Assembly (NCBI GenBank): GCA_900541495.1
Contig: UQKC01000030.1
Coordinates: 1-30,481 of the forward strand
Length of the DNA: 30,481 nt
DNA from: an uncultured Ruminococcus sp.
GTDB taxonomy: Bacteria > Bacillota > Clostridia > Oscillospirales > Ruminococcaceae
Direction of reading: 5' to 3'
The position numbers and the translations under genes are program-made. Positions 1-6,865 of this stretch are shown in pieces. Under the pieces are notes generated by a model that saw nothing but the letters and a program-made list of their open reading frames with translations, did no database searches and was not told the DNA's origin. The first letter of the stretch is position 1, and each line of letters begins with the position of its first letter.

Positions 1-21
1 GATATTCATGTATCTATCATA

Positions 22-1782
22 TCATATTTTGAGTTTAGTGTCAACAGGCTCTAAATAAAATTTTAATGCTGCATTTGATGTAAATGTCCCATCTGAAACT
101 GAACAAGAAACTGTCTTTTGTTTTGTTGAGCCGTCTTTATTCTTCTTGGGTTGTCCATTATTGTCAGTATCGTCTATATGTATATTGCTATCTATGTCCG
201 TAATTATTAAAGTTTTTGTGTTAATGAAATCTATAAACTTTGAATATATTTCAGAGTAATTTCCAACTTCAATTATAGATATATTTTGAGATAACAAAGG
301 TATATCAAAATTGTTTTCTTGGTCTAATTTCTTGAGCATAGCAGGAAGTAATATTCGTTCTGTATCACCTTCAATTAAGATGATTTTGTCAGCAAAAAAG
401 ATTTCCGAGCGATTAAGAGTAAGATACTGTTTTAAAAATTTAAAATGATTATTATCTTTTCCGTATTCTTGTTGATAACTAATTTCAAGATCCTTTAAGT
501 TTTTAGAAATTATATTATATCCTTCAGAATCCTTTTCTTTAACGAAATATTTCAAATCATCAAAGTTGCACTCAGATACAATATGAGAGGAATGTGTTGT
601 CATAAATGTTTGTAACTGAACTTTTGAATCACCTACACATCTGCCCTCTTCTAATAAATCTTTTATGTTTTTTATAAATACATACTGCATCTGGGGATGG
701 GTATGTGCTTCCGGTTCTTCGATAAAAATGATATTTATATCTGCAGGTGTTTCATCTTTTTTTCCATCTTTTCTGATTTGACTTAATACGGTTTCTATTT
801 TTATTATCATACTGATTAAATTCAAGTAACCTAGTCCATTATAGTGTTCAGGCAGATAATTTGATTCATCACTGTATACGACAGTCGTGTTATCTTTAAG
901 TAATTTTGCGGATTGCATTTGTGAAACTATCTTAATTTTCGTATCATCTTTTTTTACACCACCAAATTTCGATATTTTGTCTAAAAGGTCTTTAAATACT
1001 TTTGTATAAATATCGTCAAACTTAATATCTGTTTCATCTATCTGATTTTCAAAATCTGATACAGTACTCGTATCATCATCTTTGGCTTTAGTTCTGTTGT
1101 AGTATGTGTTTGAAAGTGCTGACAGTTCTGTTTCTGACGTGTTGGAAACATCTCGTCTTGCACTAATATAATTAAAAGATATAATTTTAGAAATATCTAC
1201 ATCTTTACCATCTAATAGTTTAAATACTTTATTATCAATTTTCTGATTAACATAATCATATAAAACACTATACTTCTTAAACACAAAATATCTTCTGTGT
1301 TTTTTCTGCATAAATTTTGTAAAAGAATTATCCTCGGGAATTTTTGAATGTTTTTCTTTGTATTCAGCGAAATCTTTTTTTACAATATCAATGGCGTGCG
1401 CATCTATACTATATTCAAATCTTAATATCACAGTCTTGTTATCAGGGTCTAAGTCTAATAATAATTTGCTAAGGTTAGCAAGATTGTCAACATCTTCATA
1501 TGATATATAAATATCTACTCTTATTCCGTTTAATTCATTCTCGTTAAATTCAATATCTGATTTAATAATTTTATATAACTTTTTTTGAAAAGAAATACTG
1601 AAATCGTAATATTCAAAACTTTCTGTTTCTGTTTTGTTGCCTAAACATTTATTTAAAATTGAAAGTAAGGAAGTCTTGCCGCAATTATTTTTTCCTACGA
1701 TCAATGAAAGGTCATTATCGCATGTTATTACAGTGTTTTTTAGAAGCCTATAGTTATTAACAGATATTCTCTCAATCTTCAT
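22..1782 (-). CDS. OLD-family ATPase/TOPRIM endonuclease, probably C-terminally truncated
   Basis: The 586-residue protein has an SMC/ABC-like ATPase domain: Walker A GKNNCGKTS at 30-38, Walker B IIFIEEPE at 351-358, and a TTHSSH switch near 400. A TOPRIM domain follows, with the conserved Glu in LIEGDTE (about 469-475) and TDIDS at 528-532. OLD-family nucleases cut DNA, and many (GajA of Gabija is one) act in phage defence; a defence role here is inferred. The start follows a good GGAGG site. After the family-typical TSN segment (about 553-555) the protein stops within about 30 residues, whereas relatives usually run on for 100 or more, so the C terminus looks cut off. The gene is much more AT-rich than the rest of the window, which suggests recent acquisition. 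Any partner gene, such as a UvrD-like helicase, would lie left of the window. Confidence 0.85.
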   Translation of the reverse strand: MKIERISVNNYRLLKNTVITCDNDLSLIVGKNNCGKTSLLSILNKCLGNKTETESFEYYDFSISFQKKLYKIIKSDIEFNENELNGIRVDIYISYEDVDNLANLSKLLLDLDPDNKTVILRFEYSIDAHAIDIVKKDFAEYKEKHSKIPEDNSFTKFMQKKHRRYFVFKKYSVLYDYVNQKIDNKVFKLLDGKDVDISKIISFNYISARRDVSNTSETELSALSNTYYNRTKAKDDDTSTVSDFENQIDETDIKFDDIYTKVFKDLLDKISKFGGVKKDDTKIKIVSQMQSAKLLKDNTTVVYSDESNYLPEHYNGLGYLNLISMIIKIETVLSQIRKDGKKDETPADINIIFIEEPEAHTHPQMQYVFIKNIKDLLEEGRCVGDSKVQLQTFMTTHSSHIVSECNFDDLKYFVKEKDSEGYNIISKNLKDLEISYQQEYGKDNNHFKFLKQYLTLNRSEIFFADKIILIEGDTERILLPAMLKKLDQENNFDIPLLSQNISIIEVGNYSEIYSKFIDFINTKTLIITDIDSNIHIDDTDNNGQPKKNKDGSTKQKTVSCSVSDGTFTSNAALKFYLEPVDTKLKI

Positions 1783-1815
1783 TTTAATTCCTCCGTATTA
1801 TCTTACAGTTATATT

Positions 1816-2333
1816 TTAAAATAAATTTATTTTCGTTCGATTGATAATTTCTAACATTTCAATACACCTACCCAAATGCACACCCGAATAATTATTCTCC
1901 CTTTCTACCATAGTCACAACCTTGTCCAAATCAAACCCACACAAGACCGTCAACCTCGCTGGAGTTTGCCGAATTCACTCACCTTAACATAAGCGATAAA
2001 GTCAGTCATAATCAGATTTTTTGGTGCGAAATAATAACTCTGCACATACTCGCTGAAAAGTACACGCTGTCCTGTTTCCTCATACACCTCACGGACAACG
2101 GTTTCTTCGAGAGTATCGCCCTTTTTTAGATACCCCGAGCAGTGCGTATAATTCTTCGTTGAAATATAATTTTGTTTAAACAGAAGCACCTGATTATTTT
2201 CGTTGATAACCCTACAAGCACACAGCTTGTAGGGTTATCAAAATAGAATTTGTTGCAAGCTGTGCAGTATTTCTGCTCAACTTCATCACCGATTGACTTG
2301 TATGTAAGCGGGTTTCATAAGTACTTCTGACAT
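1816..2333 (-). pseudogene. Decayed NUDIX hydrolase with N-terminal zinc-ribbon segment
   Basis: Three reading frames in succession rebuild one NUDIX protein. From ATG at 2333 the frame gives MSEVLMKP. Near 2309 it shifts into LTYKSIGDEVEQKYC, then a C-x2-C zinc-ribbon-like stretch and FDNPTSCVLVG. Near 2212-2240 it shifts again into INENNQVLLFKQN and the NUDIX box, G-x5-D-x7-REVYEETGQ at the centre. Near 1955 it shifts a third time into EVDGLV, then FDLDKVVTMVERENNYSGV, ending at TAA 1816-1818; an in-frame stop lies near the last shift. The box has Asp where the first Glu is usual. The longest intact piece is 79 residues (1950-2189). Parents of this type hydrolyse nucleoside diphosphate derivatives; this copy is probably dead. 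It has a plausible promoter just upstream. Confidence 0.75.
2203..2241. repeat. Perfect 17-bp inverted repeat inside the NUDIX pseudogene
   Basis: Bases 2203-2219 (TTGATAACCCTACAAGC) are the exact reverse complement of 2225-2241, around the 5-base loop ACACA. The repeat coincides with one of the frameshifts of the decayed NUDIX gene. No T-run follows on either strand, so it does not look like a terminator. Confidence 0.85.
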
Positions 2334-2352
2334 ATTATAATGATTTAACTAT

Positions 2353-2381
2353 ATTATATCATATTTATCCGGAAAAAACAA
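2353..2381 (-). promoter_or_regulatory. Predicted promoter of the NUDIX pseudogene
   Basis: On the minus strand TTGTTT (2376-2381) and TATAAT (2353-2358) are 17 bases apart. They lie directly upstream of the pseudogene start at 2333 and just past the relaxase terminator. Confidence 0.5.
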
Positions 2382-2417
2382 GAAAATTAGCCGTTCCGGA
2401 CTATAAGAAACGGCTAA
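2371..2417 (-). terminator. Intrinsic terminator after the relaxase gene
   Basis: Arms 2387-2395 and 2409-2417 (TTAGCCGTT / AACGGCTAA) form a 9-bp stem. On the minus strand it is followed by TTTTCTTGTTTTTT. It lies about 26 bases past the relaxase stop codon. The plus-strand side is also T-rich, so it may act both ways. Confidence 0.7.
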
Positions 2418-2442
2418 AAATATATTTTTTATTTATTTCGGA

Positions 2443-4116
2443 TTACCTTTCCCGACCGTTATCTCCGAAAATGTATTTCAGAGAATAACCGTCAAGACGT
2501 TTATCAACAATTCGGTCAAAATCAATTTTCAGCTTGCCGCAGATAAATCTGCCGATTTCATACAGCGTATCGATCAGACCGTTCAGCAATTTGTTATTCT
2601 TGCTGAGTTTCTCATTTTCTCCCGACAGTCTCTCGTTCGTTTCGGTTAAATCGGTGTTCAGAGAATTTGCATTGTCAAGCTTTTGGTTAAGCTTGGAGAT
2701 TTCATTCCGATAAGCTTCCGAGCTTGTTTCACTTTCCCTTTGCAGCTTGCTTATTTCCTTTTCGGAAGCTTTTTTGTGATGCGAGTATTCTTCTCTGATC
2801 TCTGCTTCGGATTGCCGCACTTCCGCCAATTTGAAGTTAAGATAAGAATTGCTCTTTTTATAGTTTTCGAGAACCTCGTTTATTTCTTGCTGCTCTGATT
2901 TCATTTGCTCGGCTTCCTTGAGTGCTTTTTGGGCTCTTTGAAAAAGAGGATCGACTTCCGATGCTTTGGCAAAGGCTTTGTAGCTGTCGTGCTTGGCATA
3001 TTCTTCGTGTTCGGCGATCTCCTTTAATTTTTCTTTGATAGACTGCTCCTTTTCTGAAATGCCATTTTCTCTTGCGGTAAGCAGTACATGACTTTTATTA
3101 AGCTGTTCTTCACGTGCATCAAGCACTTTTTCCCTGGCAGACAGTTCTTCTGATTTTACTGCTGCGGATTTTTTCATGTTCTCAATTTCAGTTATTTCGC
3201 TTTCATCTATCATAAGCTTATGCAGTGGCATTTTCACGGCTTTGACTTTTGTGGTTTCAACTATTTCTTTTTCTGCTTTCAGTGAATCGACTTCATTCTG
3301 CAATGTGGATTTTTTATCATTAAGCACATTTAATTCCGCAGATTTGTTTTCAATATCCGCAGACAGATCATTTACCTTGCTTTTTAGCTCGGAAACCTGT
3401 TTTTCATAGCCACTTATGGTTTCCCTGTATGCTCTGTACTCTTCGCAGCTGTAACTAAAACCACGTCCTTTATCTTCATCGGCAACGTGTATTTCGTGAA
3501 TCTCACATATCTTGCGAAGCTCCTCACGTTCTGCTTTGCGCCATCGGTTAATGGCATCTTTTCCTTTCCCGTAGCCCATTTCAAAAAGAGCCTGTGCAAG
3601 TCCGTTCTGAATCGAAAGACCTCTTTCATAATGACCGATGGGGATATAGTCAATGTGCAGATGCGGAGTTGCTTCGTCCATGTGCAAAACTGCATTGAAT
3701 ACATAGAAGTTCGGATTGCGCCTTTGAAAATTCTCCATATATTCCACTAACGCCCACCGTGCCTTTTCGGAATCAAGCGTATCACAGCCCGTGTCATCTT
3801 TTGTGCCGATCTGCACAACGTCCTCATAAAAGCTTTTCTGTCCGTTCGGTGATTCAAGAACCGTGCTGCAGGGTGAGTGGTGAAACAAATGCTCAAAATA
3901 AGAGCAGGTTATTTTTCTGTCATTTCGTTTTTGCCTGCTGTTATATTCTTTGACAGCGTTTCCAAACAGTTTTTCATAACTGTCGGCAATGTTTTCACGA
4001 ATAAAATATGTGTTGAAGCTTTTTCTTTCGGGATTTGTGTTCTTTGGCGTAAATAAACGGTTGTTGTGGGAAAGACAACCCTTTCCCTGAACATGGGATA
4101 ACTTCTTTTCACCCAT
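2443..4116 (-). CDS. mob: MobV/Pre-family relaxase
   Basis: This 557-residue protein nicks and covalently binds DNA at oriT to start conjugative mobilization. The diagnostic metal-binding motif HMDEATPHLH is at 145-154, matching HxDE..PHxH of the Pre/MobV family. The N terminus (SHVQGKGCLSHNNRLF) resembles a Firmicute branch of the family. Residues of about 225-525 are strongly heptad-like and rich in Glu, Lys and Ala, a long coiled coil common in MobV C-terminal halves. The start codon sits behind GGAAAGGAG. It is the third gene of the xis-ATPase-mob unit and lies directly behind a large inverted repeat (4142-4226) that is a good oriT candidate. No coupling protein or mating-pore genes are visible, so the element is probably mobilizable rather than self-transmissible. 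Confidence 0.9.
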   Translation of the reverse strand: MGEKKLSHVQGKGCLSHNNRLFTPKNTNPERKSFNTYFIRENIADSYEKLFGNAVKEYNSRQKRNDRKITCSYFEHLFHHSPCSTVLESPNGQKSFYEDVVQIGTKDDTGCDTLDSEKARWALVEYMENFQRRNPNFYVFNAVLHMDEATPHLHIDYIPIGHYERGLSIQNGLAQALFEMGYGKGKDAINRWRKAEREELRKICEIHEIHVADEDKGRGFSYSCEEYRAYRETISGYEKQVSELKSKVNDLSADIENKSAELNVLNDKKSTLQNEVDSLKAEKEIVETTKVKAVKMPLHKLMIDESEITEIENMKKSAAVKSEELSAREKVLDAREEQLNKSHVLLTARENGISEKEQSIKEKLKEIAEHEEYAKHDSYKAFAKASEVDPLFQRAQKALKEAEQMKSEQQEINEVLENYKKSNSYLNFKLAEVRQSEAEIREEYSHHKKASEKEISKLQRESETSSEAYRNEISKLNQKLDNANSLNTDLTETNERLSGENEKLSKNNKLLNGLIDTLYEIGRFICGKLKIDFDRIVDKRLDGYSLKYIFGDNGRER

Positions 4117-4141
4117 CTTCTGTCACTCCTTTCCGTATATC

Positions 4142-4226
4142 CTGCATTGTTGCGTCCTTGCATTCTTGCATCAAAAATGCTGTACAGCGTTGTTTGTCTC
4201 AACATTGCAAGAATGCAACAATGCAG
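4142..4226. other. Candidate origin of transfer (oriT) hairpin
   Basis: The arm at 4206-4226 (21 bases) is the exact reverse complement of 4142-4170 once an 8-base insertion, GTCCTTGC at 4154-4161, is removed from the latter. The 35-base loop holds a second perfect palindrome, GCTGTACAGC, at 4179-4188. MobV oriTs carry inverted repeats just upstream of the mob gene, and this lies 26 bases before the relaxase start. Function is inferred from position and structure; the nick site cannot be assigned. Confidence 0.5.
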
Positions 4227-4233
4227 TTGTCTG

Positions 4234-5307
4234 TCAATTGGGGAAAATATAAAACCAGTAATCTCCCGATTTCCGTGACAATATGTTCAGATTTTTCTTT
4301 GCCGTGTCAAGAACACGCTTGCATATTCCGTGTTCCTTAGCTTGGTTTTCAACTTCAGTGCTTCGTATTTCCGTTCTTTCGTCAAAAAGCTCTTTGAGAA
4401 AAAATTCAGCCTGTTCGACCTTTGACAGAGCTTTGTCGCTGCTGCCGAGATCGGAGCATATTTTGTTTATGTCAAGATCGGCAAAACCTTCCCAAGTGAG
4501 TCGGTCGCCCACGCTGAAAAGGACGGCACGCCCTTCGGGGGCGAGGTTTGATTTTATGGGGATAATACAGCGTTTCTGTTTATCGTTGTCCCTGCGTCCG
4601 ACAAAAAGAACGCTTCGTGCGGCTGCCGTTATGTCGATAGAACCAAGCCCCTTGTATTGAGCTTTCTTACCGCTTTTGTTCATATGTCCTATAAGTACAA
4701 CAGCACAGCCATACTTTTCTGCAATGGCTTCAAGCCGTGACATTACGGGACGTATCTCGTTGGCTCGGTGCATATCAACATCTGCGCCGAGGTATGCCTG
4801 TATCGGGTCCATTATCAGCAGCTTTGCTCCCGTTGATGCAATGGTTTCTTCAAGCCTGCTGTCACAGAAGTGCAGAGCATCGCTGCCCTCGACAATGGTA
4901 CAGATACGGCTGCAATTCGCATCGGCTGCGGTAAGTCGGGGCTTTATCGTGTCCGCAAGTCCGTCCTCGGCTGTCTGATAGATTGAAGTAACGCTGTCGT
5001 ATGTGTAGCTATATCCAAGCTCCGTCGGCAGACGTTCACCTCTGCTCAGAATAGCGGCCATATTAAGGGCAAGGGTTGTTTTTCCCTCGCCGGGGTCGCC
5101 CTGAATTATAGTTATCTTGCCGAAAGGAATGTACGGATACCAAAGCCAATCAACGGCAGATGCTTCAATCTCCGAGAAAAATTTTATTTCGGGGGTATTG
5201 CATTGCGGTTCTTCGTATGGTATAATAGGTTCGTAATAATTATACGGAAGCTGTCCCTCGGCTGTGCCAACAGTCGGGAAAAGGACGGCTTCTTCTTTTT
5301 TATCCAT
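4234..5307 (-). CDS. RecA/RepA-like AAA ATPase of the mobile element
   Basis: The 357-residue protein has a RecA-fold ATPase core: Walker A GDPGEGKTT at 70-78, Walker B LLIMD at 163-167, and a sensor-like stretch VVLIGHMNKSG followed by KGLGSIDITAAARS. This matches the RepA/RSF1010-like hexameric helicase group found in many Firmicute mobilizable elements, where it probably helps replicate or unwind the excised circle. The C-terminal 90 residues resemble a small winged-helix region, but I cannot name it. The start ATG at 5307 overlaps the end of the excisionase gene by 8 bases, implying translational coupling. The next gene downstream is the relaxase. Confidence 0.8.
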   Translation of the reverse strand: MDKKEEAVLFPTVGTAEGQLPYNYYEPIIPYEEPQCNTPEIKFFSEIEASAVDWLWYPYIPFGKITIIQGDPGEGKTTLALNMAAILSRGERLPTELGYSYTYDSVTSIYQTAEDGLADTIKPRLTAADANCSRICTIVEGSDALHFCDSRLEETIASTGAKLLIMDPIQAYLGADVDMHRANEIRPVMSRLEAIAEKYGCAVVLIGHMNKSGKKAQYKGLGSIDITAAARSVLFVGRRDNDKQKRCIIPIKSNLAPEGRAVLFSVGDRLTWEGFADLDINKICSDLGSSDKALSKVEQAEFFLKELFDERTEIRSTEVENQAKEHGICKRVLDTAKKNLNILSRKSGDYWFYIFPN

Positions 5308-5512
5308 TTGCTTCCGCCCCCTTTATGTAGTTGTCGGGATCGTTGAGAAAAGAAACAAGCACGTCAAAATTGATAAGCGTTCTCTTTCCGATATGAATGC
5401 ATGGAACTTCGTTATTCTTACACATACGTCTCAGGGTGTTTTCGGGCATAATGCCTGTCTTGGCTGCTTCGTGAATGGTCATAAGGGTTACGGGTTTTGT
5501 GTTTTCAATCAT
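5300..5512 (-). CDS. xis: Excisionase-like small HTH DNA-binding protein
   Basis: The 70-residue protein begins at ATG 5512 behind AAAGGAG (GAAAGGAGTCAAAAAATG). A longer upstream extension of the frame has no ribosome site and crosses the promoter, so I rejected it. The sequence TIHEAAKTGIMPENTLRRMCKNNEVPCIHIGKR... is a MerR-like winged HTH of the excisionase/HTH_17 type: a helix-turn-helix followed by the wing residues IHIGKRTLIN. Such proteins bend DNA at attachment sites and switch the integrase towards excision. It is the first gene of the xis-ATPase-mob unit and is divergent from the DUF6076-like gene. It may also repress the shared intergenic region. Confidence 0.8.
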   Translation of the reverse strand: MIENTKPVTLMTIHEAAKTGIMPENTLRRMCKNNEVPCIHIGKRTLINFDVLVSFLNDPDNYIKGAEANG

Positions 5513-5588
5513 TTTTTGACTCCTTTCAAAATTATATGATGTGTGTTTTTGATGTTGAAATATATAAAAATACAGTCCAACTGCTTTG

Positions 5589-5617
5589 ATTATAGCGTAG
5601 CAAGCGCCAAAAGTCAA
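5589..5617 (-). promoter_or_regulatory. Promoter of the xis-ATPase-mob unit
   Basis: On the minus strand TTGACT (5612-5617) and TATAAT (5589-5594) are separated by exactly 17 bases, upstream of the excisionase start at 5512. Confidence 0.8.
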
Positions 5618-5680
5618 GTGGGTTTTTTGCAAATTGTGTAATTCTGATATTTTGCATAAAACTATGTAGGTTTTTTGCAA
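5618..5680. promoter_or_regulatory. Direct-repeat operator candidate between divergent promoters
   Basis: GTGGGTTTTTTGCAA at 5618-5632 and GTAGGTTTTTTGCAA at 5666-5680 differ at one base and start 48 bases apart. A shorter TTTTGCA lies between them. The pair fills the space between the xis and DUF6076 promoters, where a shared regulator would bind. The binding protein is unknown. Confidence 0.5.
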
Positions 5681-5691
5681 CAGTTTTGCTA

Positions 5692-5720
5692 TTGATATTT
5701 CCGAGAAAATCTGATATAAT
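5692..5720 (+). promoter_or_regulatory. Promoter of the DUF6076-like gene
   Basis: TTGATA (5692-5697) and TATAAT (5715-5720) are separated by 17 bases, 62 bases before the start codon at 5783. Confidence 0.75.
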
Positions 5721-5782
5721 GCAAAATGAACCAATAAAATAGAAAAAAATCAATCAAAGGCGTTGGGAAATGGGGCTGAATA

Positions 5783-6748
5783 ATGGCTGATTACAAATTT
5801 TTTGCAGATATGTGCATAGCTGTATGTGTTGACTGCGATAAGCTTAAGGAAAAAATAATATACGGCGAGCCGAAAAAGGTTTTCAATTACGTCAAAGGCG
5901 GGCTGTTTGCCGAAAAGAGCGTTGAGATCTCGGAAAGGGAGATAGGTTCGTTACTGTTTGACCTATCTTCCGACTGCAAAATGCTCAATTATCTTAAAGG
6001 CAGCAGAGTTATTGTTCCTGACAGTAACGTGACCTGCGGTTATCTGAAAAAAGTGATTGATAAAGCACATTCAGACGGTTTGCTTTCAGATGAGGACAAT
6101 TTGGAATGGCTTTACGAACATCTTGAAATTACACAAGCAACGCTTATAGACAGAGATTTTGAATATAATCAGCGTCATATCAGCTTTACCCCTTCAAGAG
6201 AGCCGAATACAGATCAGGCTCTTGATTATCTGCTGAACGGATACGTCAAGGACGATATGCCTATGATGATAATCAAGGGCAAAAACTGCGAGGAATACGC
6301 TGTTACCGATGTTTCTTTGGTTTCAATGGTAGAATATTATATCCGACTGCTGTACAGCAAGAGCCTTTTTCCAAGATTTTGTCTGAACTGCGGAAGATTG
6401 TTTATCGCAAAATCGAGCCTGTTTGATGTGCTTTGTTCCGATGCCTGCAGAAAGCAGAGAAATTCCGAAAAGCTTAGCAGATATAGGGAAAAGCACAATG
6501 ACGAATATGAGGCTCAGTATATGAAAGTGTATCAGCGTTGGTACACTAAGATAAGACGTGCAAAAGAAAAAGGACTGTTGACAGGTGATAAGCTGCAGAT
6601 TTGCAATGATATTTTCGCGGGCTTTACATCGGAGAGCTATGAAAAGCGCAACAGTGTACGAAACGGTGATATTACGCCCGAAGCATTTACACGATGGATC
6701 GGCAATTTTGATATCCAAATGAATATGTTTTGGGCTGATATAAAATAA
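5783..6748 (+). CDS. DUF6076-like protein with a C4 zinc motif
   Basis: The 321-residue protein has no enzyme signature I can name. Residues 200-222 hold a compact zinc-binding motif, C200-x2-C203 and C218-x3-C222 (FCLNCGRLF then LCSDACRKQRN), followed by a basic, helical region to about 270. I recognise this as the DUF6076 type, frequent beside integrases in Firmicute elements; that name is from memory. The N-terminal 190 residues are unassigned. It is transcribed divergently from xis and lies 117 bases upstream of the integrase on the same strand. A regulatory, DNA-binding role in element maintenance is plausible from the finger and position but not shown. No strong ribosome site precedes the ATG; the nearest purine run is GGGG about 9 bases upstream. 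Confidence 0.7.
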   Translation: MADYKFFADMCIAVCVDCDKLKEKIIYGEPKKVFNYVKGGLFAEKSVEISEREIGSLLFDLSSDCKMLNYLKGSRVIVPDSNVTCGYLKKVIDKAHSDGLLSDEDNLEWLYEHLEITQATLIDRDFEYNQRHISFTPSREPNTDQALDYLLNGYVKDDMPMMIIKGKNCEEYAVTDVSLVSMVEYYIRLLYSKSLFPRFCLNCGRLFIAKSSLFDVLCSDACRKQRNSEKLSRYREKHNDEYEAQYMKVYQRWYTKIRRAKEKGLLTGDKLQICNDIFAGFTSESYEKRNSVRNGDITPEAFTRWIGNFDIQMNMFWADIK

Positions 6749-6751
6749 AAA

Positions 6752-6856
6752 ATCTCCCTGTCTGCGGCAACAGACAAGGAGATCAAAGAAGGTATCCACC
6801 CTGAAAGGACAGATAACCCACCAAGCAATATTTGTCCTTTCGCAACTGCGAAAGGA
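6752..6856 (+). promoter_or_regulatory. Structured integrase leader with competing hairpins
   Basis: Hairpin A pairs 6752-6764 with 6771-6783 (12 of 13 pairs). Segment GAAAGGACA at 6803-6811 is fully complementary to TGTCCTTTC at 6833-6841. Overlapping it, TCCTTTCGC at 6835-6843 is fully complementary to GCGAAAGGA at 6848-6856, which contains the integrase ribosome site. The last two pairings exclude each other, so the leader could switch between a masked and an open ribosome site. The function is inferred. Confidence 0.5.
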
Positions 6857-6865
6857 GTAATGTCA

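Noticed and set aside
5513..5734. A 144-residue version of the excisionase
   Set aside because: The extension runs through the promoter and operator region and has no ribosome site; the 70-residue form has a perfect one.
6751..6783. Terminator of the DUF6076-like gene on the plus strand
   Set aside because: The hairpin is followed by CAAAGAAGG, with no T-run. Only the minus strand has a T-rich tail, where no gene ends; leader regulation fits better.
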